Counted from the first letter of the stretch, positions 1 to 8,522 are shown. The stretch is DNA of 64,000 bases from Actinosynnema pretiosum (GCF_024171695.1 NZ_JAMTCF010000005.1:434001-498000); one strand, 5' to 3'. Numbers and translations: made by a program. The notes: generated from the letters alone by a model not told the origin.

Positions 1-737
1 CCGTCCACCTCCAGGTCCAGCTCCAGCGACCACCGGCAGAAGCAGTCCGCCGACCGCGCGCTCACCTCCACCCGCTCCGCGCCGTCCGGCGGGATCACCA
101 GCGCGAACGGGATTCCGGGAAGTCCGGCCCCCTCCGGGAAGTCGGTCCGCTTGGCCCCCTCGACCGGGTACCGGTACTCGTAGGTCCCGCTGTCCAGGTC
201 CAGGTCCAGCCAGGACGTGGTGATCGCGCCCCCGGTCCCGCCCTCGCACCGGATCGCCTCACCCGCCGGGGCGGAGTCGAGCCGCTCGATCACCGGGGTC
301 AGCCCGTGCACGCGCAGCGGCCGGTCGCCCGCGATGAGGGTGACCGAGGCGGCCGAGACGCCCGCGTGCCGGTCGGCCCCGTGCTCGCGGGCGAAGGGGT
401 GCCACGCCGCGCACCGGGCCGGGGGAGCGGGCAACCCGGTCACCGCGCCCGCCGGGAACACCAGGTCGGAGACCTTCGGCGTGCCCACCGGGTCCTCCCG
501 CTCCACCTCGACCAGGAACGGCCGTGGTTCCCCCGGTGCGGCGGTCCCGCCGTCCCGACCGGTCGCCACGATCACGGCGGCCACCACCACCGACACCGCC
601 ACCACCCCGATCGCGGCAGGCGTCATCCACCGCCCCGGTCCGGGTCCGTGCAGGTGCAGGCCGCCGTGCACGTTCCCCACCTGCGCGGCCATCCCCACGT
701 CGCCGGTGACCGAGTTCGCGTGCGCCTCGTCCGCCAC
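1..737 (-). CDS. Membrane-anchored protein with actinobacterial N-terminal NSVTGDV/VHGGLH motif, truncated by window edge
   Basis: Reading leftward from a GTG at 737 gives MADEAHANSVTGDVGMAAQ, then VGNVHGGLHLH, a single hydrophobic helix (about residues 36-54, AAIGVVAVSVVVAAVIVA) and an extracellular-looking domain that runs off the left edge. The short N-terminal signature (NSxxGxV...QxGxVHGGxH) recurs at the start of many actinobacterial signalling and conflict proteins; its role is not firmly known to me. The outer part has several Cys (RCAAWHP, RCEGG, CFCRW), so disulfides are plausible. The GTG start is chosen because it is the only one that keeps the signature intact. It begins 30 nt after the TetR stop, so the two genes may be co-transcribed. 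The product is otherwise unknown. Confidence 0.6.
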   Translation of the reverse strand, partial: MADEAHANSVTGDVGMAAQVGNVHGGLHLHGPGPGRWMTPAAIGVVAVSVVVAAVIVATGRDGGTAAPGEPRPFLVEVEREDPVGTPKVSDLVFPAGAVTGLPAPPARCAAWHPFAREHGADRHAGVSAASVTLIAGDRPLRVHGLTPVIERLDSAPAGEAIRCEGGTGGAITTSWLDLDLDSGTYEYRYPVEGAKRTDFPEGAGLPGIPFALVIPPDGAERVEVSARSADCFCRWSLELDLEVD

Positions 738-767
738 ACAGGGGAAGTCGGCGCCCCCGCGCCCGCG

Positions 768-1379
768 TCACCCCCGCGCGGGCAGCGGTTCCGAACCCCC
801 CGGCCGCAGCCCGTCCAACGACACCCGCAGCAACCGGTCGACCGCCTCCGGCCCGCCCCCCTGCGTCAACCGGGCCGCGTGCCCCAGCGACACCAGCAGC
901 AGCAGCACGTCGTCCGCCGTCACGTCCCCGCGCAGCGCCCCGGCCCCCTGGGCGCGCCCGGTCAGCCCCTCGATCACCCCGCGCAGCTCGCCCAGCCCCT
1001 CCACGTCCGGCTCCTCGCTCCACGTCAGCGCGAAGCACTCCGAGATCGCCCGGTGCCTGCCGTAGCCGGTCAACGCCTGCCGGAAGAACTCCACCAGCGC
1101 CGTCCACGGGTCCTCGGCGCGCTCCGCCGCCTCGCGCGCCGTCGCCGCCCACGCCAGGAACTCGCGCCGCAGGATCGTGCGGACCAGGTCCTCCTTGGTG
1201 GGGAAGTGCCGGTACAGCGTGCCCATGCCGACCCCGCTGAGCCGGGCGATCTCGCGCACGTCGACGGCCGTGCCCTGCTCGGCCAGCACGCGGGCCGCCG
1301 CGTCGAGGATCGCCTCCTGGTTGCGCGCGGCGTCCGCGCGGGGCTTGCGGCGGGTGGTCCCGGTCGGCTCGGCGGTCAC
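768..1379 (-). CDS. TetR/AcrR family transcriptional repressor
   Basis: A 203-residue TetR-type regulator. The N-terminal helix-turn-helix is clear at about residues 17-63 (ILDAAARVLAEQG, then VREIARLSGVGMGTLYRHFPTKEDL), followed by an all-helical ligand-binding half typical of the family. It is transcribed divergently from the ene-reductase gene, and the gap holds two matching palindromes (see the operator entry). It therefore most likely represses itself and the flavin oxidoreductase, with induction by an electrophile or other small molecule. The ligand cannot be read from the sequence. The ATG at 1379 gives a normal N-terminal extension before the first HTH helix. Confidence 0.9.
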   Translation of the reverse strand: MTAEPTGTTRRKPRADAARNQEAILDAAARVLAEQGTAVDVREIARLSGVGMGTLYRHFPTKEDLVRTILRREFLAWAATAREAAERAEDPWTALVEFFRQALTGYGRHRAISECFALTWSEEPDVEGLGELRGVIEGLTGRAQGAGALRGDVTADDVLLLLVSLGHAARLTQGGGPEAVDRLLRVSLDGLRPGGSEPLPARG

Positions 1380-1402
1380 GGGACGACCCTACCAACCCAT
1401 TC

Positions 1403-1450
1403 CGGAGCACTTGCTCCGTTTTGTGCTAGCTTTGCGGAGCAGTTGCTCCG
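1403..1450. promoter_or_regulatory. Paired TetR operators in the divergent promoter
   Basis: Two near-identical 16-bp palindromes, CGGAGCACTTGCTCCG (1403-1418) and CGGAGCAGTTGCTCCG (1435-1450), lie 32 bp centre to centre, about three helical turns, between the TetR gene and the ene-reductase. The second overlaps the spacer of a possible rightward promoter (TTTGCG at 1431, TAAGGG at 1453). Binding there would block transcription of the oxidoreductase, and the first site would autoregulate tetR. The repeats are seen directly; the function is inferred from position. Confidence 0.75.
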
Positions 1451-1510
1451 GATAAGGGTGCGCACCCGGCGCGCCGACCTTCCGGTGCTGGTCACGAGGA
1501 GTGCCACGAC

Positions 1511-2653
1511 ATGACCGACACCTCGACGCGGGACGCGGAAGCGCTGTTCCGCCCCTACCGCCTCGGCTCGCTGGAGCTGCCCAACCGCGTCGTGATGGCG
1601 CCGATGACCCGCGAGCACTCGCCGGACGGCGTGCCGGGCGAGGACGTGGCCCGCTACTACGCGCGGCACGCGGCGGGCGGCGTCGGGCTGATCATCACCG
1701 AGGGCGTCTACCTGGACGACCCGGCCTCCGGCCCCAGCAGCCGCACCCCCCGGATGCACGGCGAGGCCGCGCTCGCCGGGTGGCGGCGGGTCACCGAGGC
1801 CGTGCACGCCGAGGGCGTCCCGATCGTCGCCCAGCTGTGGCACGTCGGAGCGGCCCCCGACGCGAGCCGCTGGCCCGTCGCGGACTTCCGGTCGGTCACC
1901 CCGTCCGGCGTCGGTCCCGACGGGCAGCCGCTGACCGAGCCGCACACCGTGCTGGACCAGCGCGGCATCGACGCGATCACCGCCTCGTACGCCCGCGCCG
2001 CCGAGGCCGCCGAGCGGGCGGGCTTCGACGGCGTCGAGCTGCACGCCGCCCACGGGTACCTGATCGACCAGTTCCTGTGGTCGGTCACCAACCGCCGCAC
2101 CGACGGGTACGGCGGCGACGCGGTCGCCAGGACCCGCTTCGCCACCGAGGTGATCGCCGCCGTCCGGGCCGCCGTGTCCCCGGACCTCCCGGTGTTCCTG
2201 CGCCTCTCCCAGTGGAAGGGCAACGCCTACGACGCGAAGCTCGCCGACGACCCTGCGGCCCTGGGTCGCCTACTCGCCCCGCTGGTGGCCGCGGGGGTGG
2301 ACGTCTTCCACGCCTCGACCAGGCGCTACTGGGAACCCGAGTTCCCCGGCTCGGACCTCAACCTCGCCGGGTGGATCAAGCGGCTCACCGGCCGCCCGGT
2401 CGTCACGGTCGGCTCGGTGGGGCTCGACCTGGACATGGTCAGCAGCCTGTCCAGGCCGGGGGAGTTCGGCGAGAACACGGTGTCCCGCACCGGGATCGAA
2501 CCGCTGCTGCGGCGGTTGGAGCGCGACGAGTTCGACCTGGTCGCGGTCGGCCGCACGCTGCTGGCGGACCCGCTGTGGCCGCAGAAGATCCGCGCGGGCC
2601 GGGGCGACGAGGTCGCCGCGTTCGACCCCTCGGCGCTGTTCACCCTGGGCTAG
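1511..2653 (+). CDS. Old-yellow-enzyme family NADH:flavin oxidoreductase (ene-reductase)
   Basis: A 380-residue FMN-dependent TIM-barrel oxidoreductase of the OYE family, which reduces activated C=C bonds with NAD(P)H. Visible family features are the N-terminal LFRPYRLGSLELPNRVVMAPMTR, the active-site strand ELHAAHGYLIDQFLW (paired His around residue 178) and the phosphate-binding C-terminal strands (TVGSVGLD, LVAVGRTLLADPLWPQKI). It starts with ATG at 1511 directly after the TetR operators, so it is the probable target of the divergent repressor. A strong hairpin follows the stop. Substrate unknown; xenobiotic enones or quinones would fit the TetR-OYE pairing. Confidence 0.92.
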   Translation: MTDTSTRDAEALFRPYRLGSLELPNRVVMAPMTREHSPDGVPGEDVARYYARHAAGGVGLIITEGVYLDDPASGPSSRTPRMHGEAALAGWRRVTEAVHAEGVPIVAQLWHVGAAPDASRWPVADFRSVTPSGVGPDGQPLTEPHTVLDQRGIDAITASYARAAEAAERAGFDGVELHAAHGYLIDQFLWSVTNRRTDGYGGDAVARTRFATEVIAAVRAAVSPDLPVFLRLSQWKGNAYDAKLADDPAALGRLLAPLVAAGVDVFHASTRRYWEPEFPGSDLNLAGWIKRLTGRPVVTVGSVGLDLDMVSSLSRPGEFGENTVSRTGIEPLLRRLERDEFDLVAVGRTLLADPLWPQKIRAGRGDEVAAFDPSALFTLG

Positions 2654-2660
2654 CACCGAA

Positions 2661-2704
2661 GCGGCCCCGGTCCCTCCACCGCGCGGGGGAGCTTCCGGGG
2701 CCGC
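2661..2704 (+). terminator. Hairpin terminator after the ene-reductase
   Basis: GCGGCCCCGG (2661-2670) is perfectly complementary to CCGGGGCCGC (2695-2704), just 8 nt after the stop codon. There is no U-tract, as is usual in GC-rich actinomycetes, so it is called from stem strength and position. Confidence 0.6.
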
Positions 2705-2841
2705 GAACCCACCTCGCGGTTGATCCGGCCCCCGGTGGACGCGCGGCACGCTCGACGTGCACCGCGGACCACCGGGGTCCGCGCCGAGGGAGGGAAGAGA
2801 TCATCACTTCACCCAGGAGGTCACCCGCTCCGATCCTCGCC

Positions 2842-4236
2842 GTGACCACGGCGCTGGCCCTGCTCCCGGTTCTCGCGCCTTCCGCTTCCGCTGGCGAGGA
2901 CTTGGACTGGAAGCCCTGCGCGGACATCGCGGCCGGGTGGGACGCCGAGGACCGGGCCACCGAGTGCGCCACGGTCACCGTTCCACTCGACCACGGGAAC
3001 CCCGGCGGTCGGACGATCGACCTGGCCGTCAGCCGCTTTCGCGCCGCCGAACACGCCGAAGGCGTGGTCGTGCTGAACCCCGGCGGACCGGGGCAGCAGG
3101 GCGTGACGATGCCCCGGCACGTCCGGGAGAGCCGGGCGGCCGGGATCGGCGCCCGCCACGACCTGATCGGCTTCGACCCGCGCGGAATCGGTTACAGCGC
3201 GGGGATCGAGTGCGAGCCGCCGGACGTGGAACCCGATCCCTCGTCGTCCGCGAAGGACAAGGCGAGGGTGCTGGCGGAAGCCGACGCCGCCCGCAACCGG
3301 GAGTGCGCGGCCGGTGATCCCGAGCTGACCCGCTCGCTCATTCAGCAGAACGTGGCGCGTGACGTGGACCTGATCAGGGAGGCGCTGGGCGTCGAGCAGA
3401 TCGGTTTCTACGGCGAGTCCTGGGGAACCGCGCTCGGGGCCACGTACCGAACCCTGTTCGACGACCGGGTTTCCGCGATGGTGCTGGACTCGGTCATGTC
3501 GCCGGACCAGGGCGTCGGCGAGCTGGACGACGGCCAGACCGGTGCGGCGGAGGCGGCGTTCCACCGCTTCGCCGACTGGGTTGTCGGGCGCTATCCGTTG
3601 GGGGACAGCGGGAGTGAGGTCCGAGAGCGCGTGCTGGACCTGCGCGACGAGCTGGACGCCCACCCCCGGACCGCGCTGGACGGCAGCCGGATCGACGGCA
3701 TGACCGTGGCCACCTTGGCGACCGGCCCACGCGCGAACCGGGCGCAGGCCGCGGAGCAGCTGGTCGTGCTGGCCGAGGGCGGTGTTCCCGAGACCGGGCC
3801 GTGGGCACGCGCGGGTGGCCTGGGGTGGGACCGCGAGGCGAGCGGGATGGACCGCTTCGCCCAGACCGCGCTGCTGTGCAACACCTCCGACAGCCCGCGC
3901 GAGTTCGAGGGGTGGTGGCGGAGCCGGGAGGAGCGGGCCGAGCGCTACCCGTTGGCCGGCGGGTTGGGGATGTACGAGGTGAGGTGCGTCGGGTGGGACG
4001 TTCCGCAGCGCGCGCTGCCGTACGGCGCGGGAACCAGCCCGCTGCTGCTGGTCGGGCACGCGGAGGAGCAGGTCACGCCGCACCCGTGGGCGGTGCGGAT
4101 GCGGGAGGTGATCGGCGGGGAGCTGCTGACGGTGGACGACGAGCGGCACGCGTCGTTCAAGTCCTTGCCGTGCGCGGAGATCGCGGTGCGGCTGTTCGAC
4201 GGCGGTGAGGTTGAGGGCGGGACCTGCGCGGGGTAG
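2842..4236 (+). CDS. Secreted alpha/beta-hydrolase, tripeptidyl aminopeptidase-like (peptidase S33 family)
   Basis: An S33-type exported hydrolase of about 464 residues. A hydrophobic signal segment (TTALALLPVLAPSASA) precedes the mature start GEDLDWKPC. The nucleophile is Ser193 in GFYGESWGT; the oxyanion strand VVVLNPGGPGQQG and the C-terminal TAP-like part (SPLLLVGHAEEQVTPHPWA, then DDERHASFKSLPC) are present. In this family the acid normally sits in a D-x-V-T-P motif; here it reads E-Q-V-T-P, an Asp-to-Glu change. The first canonical in-frame start is GTG at 2842, but this removes two Arg (2816-2824) that would make a proper signal n-region, and AGGAGGT lies 20 nt upstream. The true start may be a rare codon near 2801 (AUC), after GAGGGAAGAG. 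Confidence 0.78.
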   Translation: MTTALALLPVLAPSASAGEDLDWKPCADIAAGWDAEDRATECATVTVPLDHGNPGGRTIDLAVSRFRAAEHAEGVVVLNPGGPGQQGVTMPRHVRESRAAGIGARHDLIGFDPRGIGYSAGIECEPPDVEPDPSSSAKDKARVLAEADAARNRECAAGDPELTRSLIQQNVARDVDLIREALGVEQIGFYGESWGTALGATYRTLFDDRVSAMVLDSVMSPDQGVGELDDGQTGAAEAAFHRFADWVVGRYPLGDSGSEVRERVLDLRDELDAHPRTALDGSRIDGMTVATLATGPRANRAQAAEQLVVLAEGGVPETGPWARAGGLGWDREASGMDRFAQTALLCNTSDSPREFEGWWRSREERAERYPLAGGLGMYEVRCVGWDVPQRALPYGAGTSPLLLVGHAEEQVTPHPWAVRMREVIGGELLTVDDERHASFKSLPCAEIAVRLFDGGEVEGGTCAG

Positions 4237-4302
4237 ATCCGGGACTGCGTTGGACCGAATCGCAACGACCCTTTGAGCCTGTAAAGTCACTGGTCAACAA
4301 GT

Positions 4303-4508
4303 GTCTTCCCCGCGTACGCAGGGGTGGCCCGCTGCACTACCAGCCGGGCGACAACCGGAAGCGGTCTTCCCCGCGTACGCGGGGGTGGTCCCTGGTCCAC
4401 GGCCATGAGCCGCGCCACTTCGTGGTCTTCCCCGCGTATGCGGGGGTGGTCCGGGCACCCGCGAGGAGTTTGCGGTCTGGGGGCAGTCTTCCCCGCGTAC
4501 GCGGGGGT
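4303..4508 (+). CRISPR. Short orphan CRISPR array, type I-E-like repeat (4 repeats, 3 spacers)
   Basis: The repeat is 28 bp, starts GTCTTCCCCGCGTACGCGGG and ends GGTGGTCC; it is of the CCCCGC...GCGGGG type typical of subtype I-E. Repeats start at 4303, 4364, 4425 and 4486. The three spacers (4331-4363, 4392-4424, 4453-4485) are each exactly 33 nt, giving a 61-bp period. Repeat 1 has two differences (CGCAGGGG, GGCCC), repeat 3 has one (GTATGC) and repeat 4 degenerates after 23 bp, as expected at the leader-distal end. The AT-richer stretch 4270-4302 (TTTGAGCCTGTAAAGTCAC) resembles a leader, implying rightward transcription. No cas gene is found anywhere in the window. Confidence 0.93.
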
Positions 4509-4543
4509 CCCCCAGCCCTGCCCGCCCCTCCCGCCTGATCAAC

Positions 4544-4549
4544 TACCGT
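4544..4549 (+). promoter_or_regulatory. -10 box of a probable leaderless promoter for the LAL regulator
   Basis: TACCGT at 4544-4549 is followed by six bases and then the ATG at 4556. There is no ribosome binding site, so the mRNA may start at or next to the A of the ATG. TAGCGT/TACCGT boxes recur upstream of other genes here (15213, 18220, 34472, 41095). No convincing -35 is visible. Confidence 0.45.
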
Positions 4550-4555
4550 TCCCCC

Positions 4556-7237
4556 ATGCCCACCCCGCCCCCCGAGCCCACCCCGCTGGTCGGCAGGGCC
4601 CGCGAGCTTGCCGCCCTCACGGCGGTGCTCGACGCCGCCCGCGAGGGTCGGGGTGGGTCCCTCGTCCTGACCGGCGAGCCCGGCGCCGGGAAATCCGCCC
4701 TCCTCGACCGCGTCCTCGCCGCAGCCACCGGTTTCACGGTCGTCCAAGCCACCGGCGCCGAGTTCGAGCGGGACTTCCCCTACGCCGGGCTCGCCCAGCT
4801 CTGCGTCCCCCTCCTGCCCCACCTCGACCGGATCTCCCCGCACCACCGCGAGGCCCTCCGCGTCGCCTTCGGCCTCGCCGAGGGCACCCCCGACCCGTTC
4901 CGCGTCGGCCTCGCGACCCTCGAACTGCTCACCTCCACCGCCCGCGCCCGCCCCCTCCTCTGCCTGGTCGACGACGCCCACTGGCTCGACCCCGCCTCCA
5001 CCGCCGCCCTCGCCTTCCTCGCCCGCCGCACCGCCGCCGACCCCGTCGCGATCCTCTTCGCCACCCGCCCCCCTGCCGCCGCTCTGGACCGCCTCCCCGC
5101 CCTCCCCGTCGAAGGCCTGCCCGACGACAGCGCCCGCGCCCTCCTCGCCGCCTCCCCGCTCGACGAGCGCGTCCGCGAGCGCCTGGTCGCCGAAGCGCGC
5201 GGCAACCCCCTCGCCCTGCTCGAACTGCCCCGCGCGGGCGGGTTCGCCCCTCCCGGACCGGACTCCGCGACCACCCGCGTCGAACTCGGCTTCCGCGCCC
5301 GCCTGGACGCCCTCCCCGCCCCCGCCCGCCTCCTGCTCACCACCGCGAGCGCCGACCCCACCGGCGACCCCGACCTGCTCTGGCCCGCCGCCCGCCTGCT
5401 CGGCGTCGACGTCCGCCAGGCAGGCGCCGACGCCGCGTCCGCCGAGCTCGCCGAGTTCGGCGCCCGCATCCGCTTCTGCCACCCGCTCGCCCGCTCCGCC
5501 GCCTACCGCGCCGCGTCCCCCGACGAGCGCCGCCGGGCGCACGCCGCGCTCGCCGAGGTCACCGACCCGCTACTCGCCCCCGACCGCCGCGCCTGGCACC
5601 GCGCCCAGGCCACCACCAGCCCGGACGCCGAGGTCGCCGCCGAGCTGGAGCGCTGCGCCTCCCGCGCCCAGGCGCGTGGCGGGGTCGCGGCGTCGGCGGC
5701 GTTCCTGGAGCGCTCCGCCGCCCTCTCCCCGGACCCCGCGCCCCGCCTGGCCCGCACGCTGGCCGCCGTGCGCGCCCACCTCGACGCGGGCGACGGCGAG
5801 GCCGCCTCCACCCTCCTGGGCACCGTCGACCCCGCCCCGCTGGACGAACCCCGCCGCGCCTCGGTCGACCTGCTCCGGGGCCGCGTCGCCTTCACCCGCC
5901 CCGGCGACGGCGCCGGACCGGACCTGATGATCAGCGCCGCCGAACGGCTGTCCACTGTGGACCCTTTGGGTGCACGTGAGTGCCTGGTCGAGGCGATCGA
6001 GACCAGCCTGCTGGTCGGGCGCGGCGGCGGCGTCATCGACGACGTCGTGAGCCGCGCCGCCCGCACCGCGCCGCCCTCCGCCGAACCGGACGTCCTGGAC
6101 GCCCTGATCACCCTGTCCCGCAGCGGTTACCGCGTCGCCGCGCCCGCGCTCGAAGCCGCGCTGCACGCCGGAACCAGTCCACTGTGGACGCGTTGGCCCG
6201 CCGTCTCCACCATGATCGCCGCCGAGCTGTGGGACCTGGACGCCCTCACCGCCATCGCCGAGCACCTGGTCGTCACCGGCCGCGACCTCGGCTCCCCGGT
6301 CGCCCTCCGCCTCGGCCTCGCCCAGCGCGCCACCTGCGCCACCCTCGCGGGCGACGTCGCCGCCGCGCTCGCCGCCACCGCCGAGGAGGAAGCCGTCGCC
6401 GACGCGCTCGGCGAACCGCCGCTCGTCCACCCCCGCCTGCACCTGGCCGCCCTGCGCGGCAGGCGCGCGGACGCCCTCGCGCTCGCCGAGGCCGCGGACC
6501 AGGGGCCCGGCGGCGGGCGCGTCACCAACCTGCACTGGGCCACCGCCCTGCTCGCCAACGGCCTCGGCGACCACCCCGCCGCGCTCACCGCCGCCCGCGA
6601 GGCCACCGCGCCCAGTAGGCTGTTCCTGGTCGGCGCGGTCCTGCCGGAACTGGTCGAGGCCGCCGTCCGCTGCGGCGAGGACGCGCTCGCCGCCGAGGCC
6701 CTCGACGCGCTGACCGAGCGCGCCGAGGCCAGCCCCACCCCCTCCGGCCTCGGCGTCGCCGCGGGCGCGCGCGGGCTGGTCACCGGCGGCGAGGAGCATC
6801 ACCGCGACGCCGTCGACCTCCTCGCGCGCAGCCCGCTCGCGCCGTACCGGGCCCGCGCCCACCTGTGGTACGGGGAGTGGCTGCGCCGCGCGGGCCGTCG
6901 CCGGGAAGCCGTGGCGCAGCTGGGTTCCGCGCACGAGCTGCTGTCCGCGTCGGGCGCCGAGGGCTTCGCGCGCCGGGCCGAGGCGGAGCTGCGCGCGGCG
7001 GGGGAGCGGGTCGACCGGCGGCCCCGCGCGGACCGCGAGAAGCTCACCGCGCAGGAGGTCGCGGTGGCCGGGCTGGTGGTCGGCGGGGCCACCTCGCGGG
7101 AGGTCGCGGTGCAGCTGTTCGTCAGCAAGCGCACCGTGGACGCCCACCTGCGCAACATCTTCCGCAAGCTCGGCCTCACCTCGCGCAGGCAGCTCAAGGG
7201 CCACCCCGACCTGGTCGGGCTGGACCGGCTGCCGTGA
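4556..7237 (+). CDS. LuxR-family transcriptional regulator with AAA ATPase domain (LAL type)
   Basis: An 893-residue LAL regulator. The N-terminal STAND-type NTPase shows Walker A GEPGAGKSAL (about residues 41-50) and Walker B LLCLVDDAHWLD (about 136-147). A long helical, TPR-like Ala-rich middle follows. The C-terminal LuxR/GerE HTH reads KLTAQEVAVAGLVVGG...TVDAHLRNIFRKL (about 832-880). Members usually act as ATP-dependent activators, often of secondary metabolite clusters; no obvious target cluster adjoins it. It begins only 48 nt after the last CRISPR repeat and ends convergently, one base from the DUF2306 gene. The target is unknown. Confidence 0.9.
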   Translation: MPTPPPEPTPLVGRARELAALTAVLDAAREGRGGSLVLTGEPGAGKSALLDRVLAAATGFTVVQATGAEFERDFPYAGLAQLCVPLLPHLDRISPHHREALRVAFGLAEGTPDPFRVGLATLELLTSTARARPLLCLVDDAHWLDPASTAALAFLARRTAADPVAILFATRPPAAALDRLPALPVEGLPDDSARALLAASPLDERVRERLVAEARGNPLALLELPRAGGFAPPGPDSATTRVELGFRARLDALPAPARLLLTTASADPTGDPDLLWPAARLLGVDVRQAGADAASAELAEFGARIRFCHPLARSAAYRAASPDERRRAHAALAEVTDPLLAPDRRAWHRAQATTSPDAEVAAELERCASRAQARGGVAASAAFLERSAALSPDPAPRLARTLAAVRAHLDAGDGEAASTLLGTVDPAPLDEPRRASVDLLRGRVAFTRPGDGAGPDLMISAAERLSTVDPLGARECLVEAIETSLLVGRGGGVIDDVVSRAARTAPPSAEPDVLDALITLSRSGYRVAAPALEAALHAGTSPLWTRWPAVSTMIAAELWDLDALTAIAEHLVVTGRDLGSPVALRLGLAQRATCATLAGDVAAALAATAEEEAVADALGEPPLVHPRLHLAALRGRRADALALAEAADQGPGGGRVTNLHWATALLANGLGDHPAALTAAREATAPSRLFLVGAVLPELVEAAVRCGEDALAAEALDALTERAEASPTPSGLGVAAGARGLVTGGEEHHRDAVDLLARSPLAPYRARAHLWYGEWLRRAGRRREAVAQLGSAHELLSASGAEGFARRAEAELRAAGERVDRRPRADREKLTAQEVAVAGLVVGGATSREVAVQLFVSKRTVDAHLRNIFRKLGLTSRRQLKGHPDLVGLDRLP

Positions 7238-7238
7238 G

Positions 7239-7922
7239 TCAGCCGATCGCGGCGGCCCGCCGGGGCGTCGGCGCGCTCCTGCGGGACTTCGGCGCGAGCA
7301 TCCGGTGCACGATGAAGTACTCGGCGATCAGCACGTTCCCGAGCAGCCCGGCCCACGCGCTCGTGGTGTACATGTCCCGGTAGTCCACCCACGGCAGCAG
7401 CGCCATGCCGGTCAGCTGGTAGACCCGCAGCGTCACGGCGGCGAACGTCAGCGTGTAGTTGCGGACCGTCCACACCCGGTGCATCCGCACGTCGCCGCGC
7501 CTGATCGTCCGGTACGCCTCGAACGCCGTGTACAGCCACGCCGCGATCAGCATGGTGAACACCACCTGCAGCGGGAACCCGCTGGGCGTCACGACCGTCG
7601 CGTAGGCCGACGTCGCCGAGGCCGCGACGACCGAGAGCAGGTAGACCCGCCCGGAGATCCGGTGCGCGCGCGGGAAGCGGGCCCGCAGCCTCGGCACGAA
7701 CTGCAGCGGCCCGATCAGCAGCGTCAGCCCGGCGGGCACCGAGTGCAGGACCAGGCTCGTGTAGTAGCCGACGATGGTCCGGTCGAGGGGGAAGTTCGCG
7801 CCGCCGGTCAGGTAGGGCGGGACCGAGATGGCCGTGATGGCGATCGCGAGCACGGTCACCAGGCCCCAGGAGGCCCACCACCAGCGGCGGCGGGCGGTCG
7901 GGGACAGGGCTGCGGAGGACAT
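7239..7922 (-). CDS. DUF2306 family integral membrane protein
   Basis: A 227-residue membrane protein with about six hydrophobic helices. Family marks include the segment GPLQFVPRLRARFPRAHRISGRVYL (the His-Arg motif after TM3) and a C-terminal VRNYTLTFAAVTLRVYQ. DUF2306 proteins are predicted heme- or quinone-linked membrane proteins without a firmly established role. The ATG at 7922 is chosen because MSSAALSPTARRRWWW leads directly into the first helix; an upstream ATG (8009) would add a 29-residue charged tail. The gene faces the LAL regulator tail to tail and follows the MarR gene in the same direction, about 120 nt away. Confidence 0.8.
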   Translation of the reverse strand: MSSAALSPTARRRWWWASWGLVTVLAIAITAISVPPYLTGGANFPLDRTIVGYYTSLVLHSVPAGLTLLIGPLQFVPRLRARFPRAHRISGRVYLLSVVAASATSAYATVVTPSGFPLQVVFTMLIAAWLYTAFEAYRTIRRGDVRMHRVWTVRNYTLTFAAVTLRVYQLTGMALLPWVDYRDMYTTSAWAGLLGNVLIAEYFIVHRMLAPKSRRSAPTPRRAAAIG

Positions 7923-8045
7923 GCGCGGGGCTCCAATGCTCGGACGCGACCGGGTGCGGTCGCGCTGTGACGAGCCCTGATGGTGGTCGCCGGGGCGGCT
8001 CCCGCGCATCGGTCGGAGTTGCCCAGATCCGGTGCGCGGCGATGC

Positions 8046-8483
8046 CTAGGCAATCCCGCCCGGCGCCTGCTCCCCACCGCCCAACGCCTTCTCCAGCAGC
8101 ACGAGCAGCTCCGTCCGCTCGCGGTCGGTCAGCACGCCCACGGTCTCCTCCAGCACCTCGTCGACGATCCCGGACCCGGCCTCGTGCGCGGCGATCCCCT
8201 CGTCGGTCAGCGCGTGCCGCACCGCCCGCCCGCCACCGTCGACCCGCCGCAGCAGGCCGCGCTCGACCATGCGCTTGGCCAGCTCGCCCATCGACTGGTC
8301 GGTCTGGAACGTCAGCGCGGCGAGGGCGCGCAGCGAGGCGTCCGGGTCCTCGCGCAGGTGCCGGAGCACGTCCCACTGCACCAGCGACAGGCCCGCGCCC
8401 GCCGAGAGCCGCCGGTTGGCCTCCCGGTGGTGCCGCCACTGCAACCGCTTGATCGCGAGTCCCACTCGCTGCTTGGAAGGCAC
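8046..8483 (-). CDS. MarR family transcriptional regulator
   Basis: A 145-residue winged-helix regulator of the MarR type: LSLVQWDVLRHLREDPDASL, recognition helix TFQTDQSMGELAKRMVERGLL and wing RRVDGGGRAVRHALTDEG, flanked by dimerisation helices. It diverges from an alpha/beta-hydrolase gene, and the gap contains a 40-bp perfect palindrome that is almost certainly its operator. The pair likely forms a ligand-controlled detoxification or catabolic switch; the ligand is not evident. Confidence 0.9.
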   Translation of the reverse strand: MPSKQRVGLAIKRLQWRHHREANRRLSAGAGLSLVQWDVLRHLREDPDASLRALAALTFQTDQSMGELAKRMVERGLLRRVDGGGRAVRHALTDEGIAAHEAGSGIVDEVLEETVGVLTDRERTELLVLLEKALGGGEQAPGGIA

Positions 8484-8522
8484 CGGGGGAGCGTAGGCAA
8501 CCCCGGCCGGGCCTGCAAGGTT

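Noticed and set aside
1501..2841. An apparently continuous frame leading into the S33 hydrolase from inside the ene-reductase
   Set aside because: The upstream part is an alternate frame of the ene-reductase with Arg/Pro/Gly-rich nonsense; a terminator hairpin separates the genes.
4294..4542. Minus-strand open frame with repeated PAYAGKT/VRGED-like peptides
   Set aside because: It is the translation of the CRISPR repeats, a well-known false gene.
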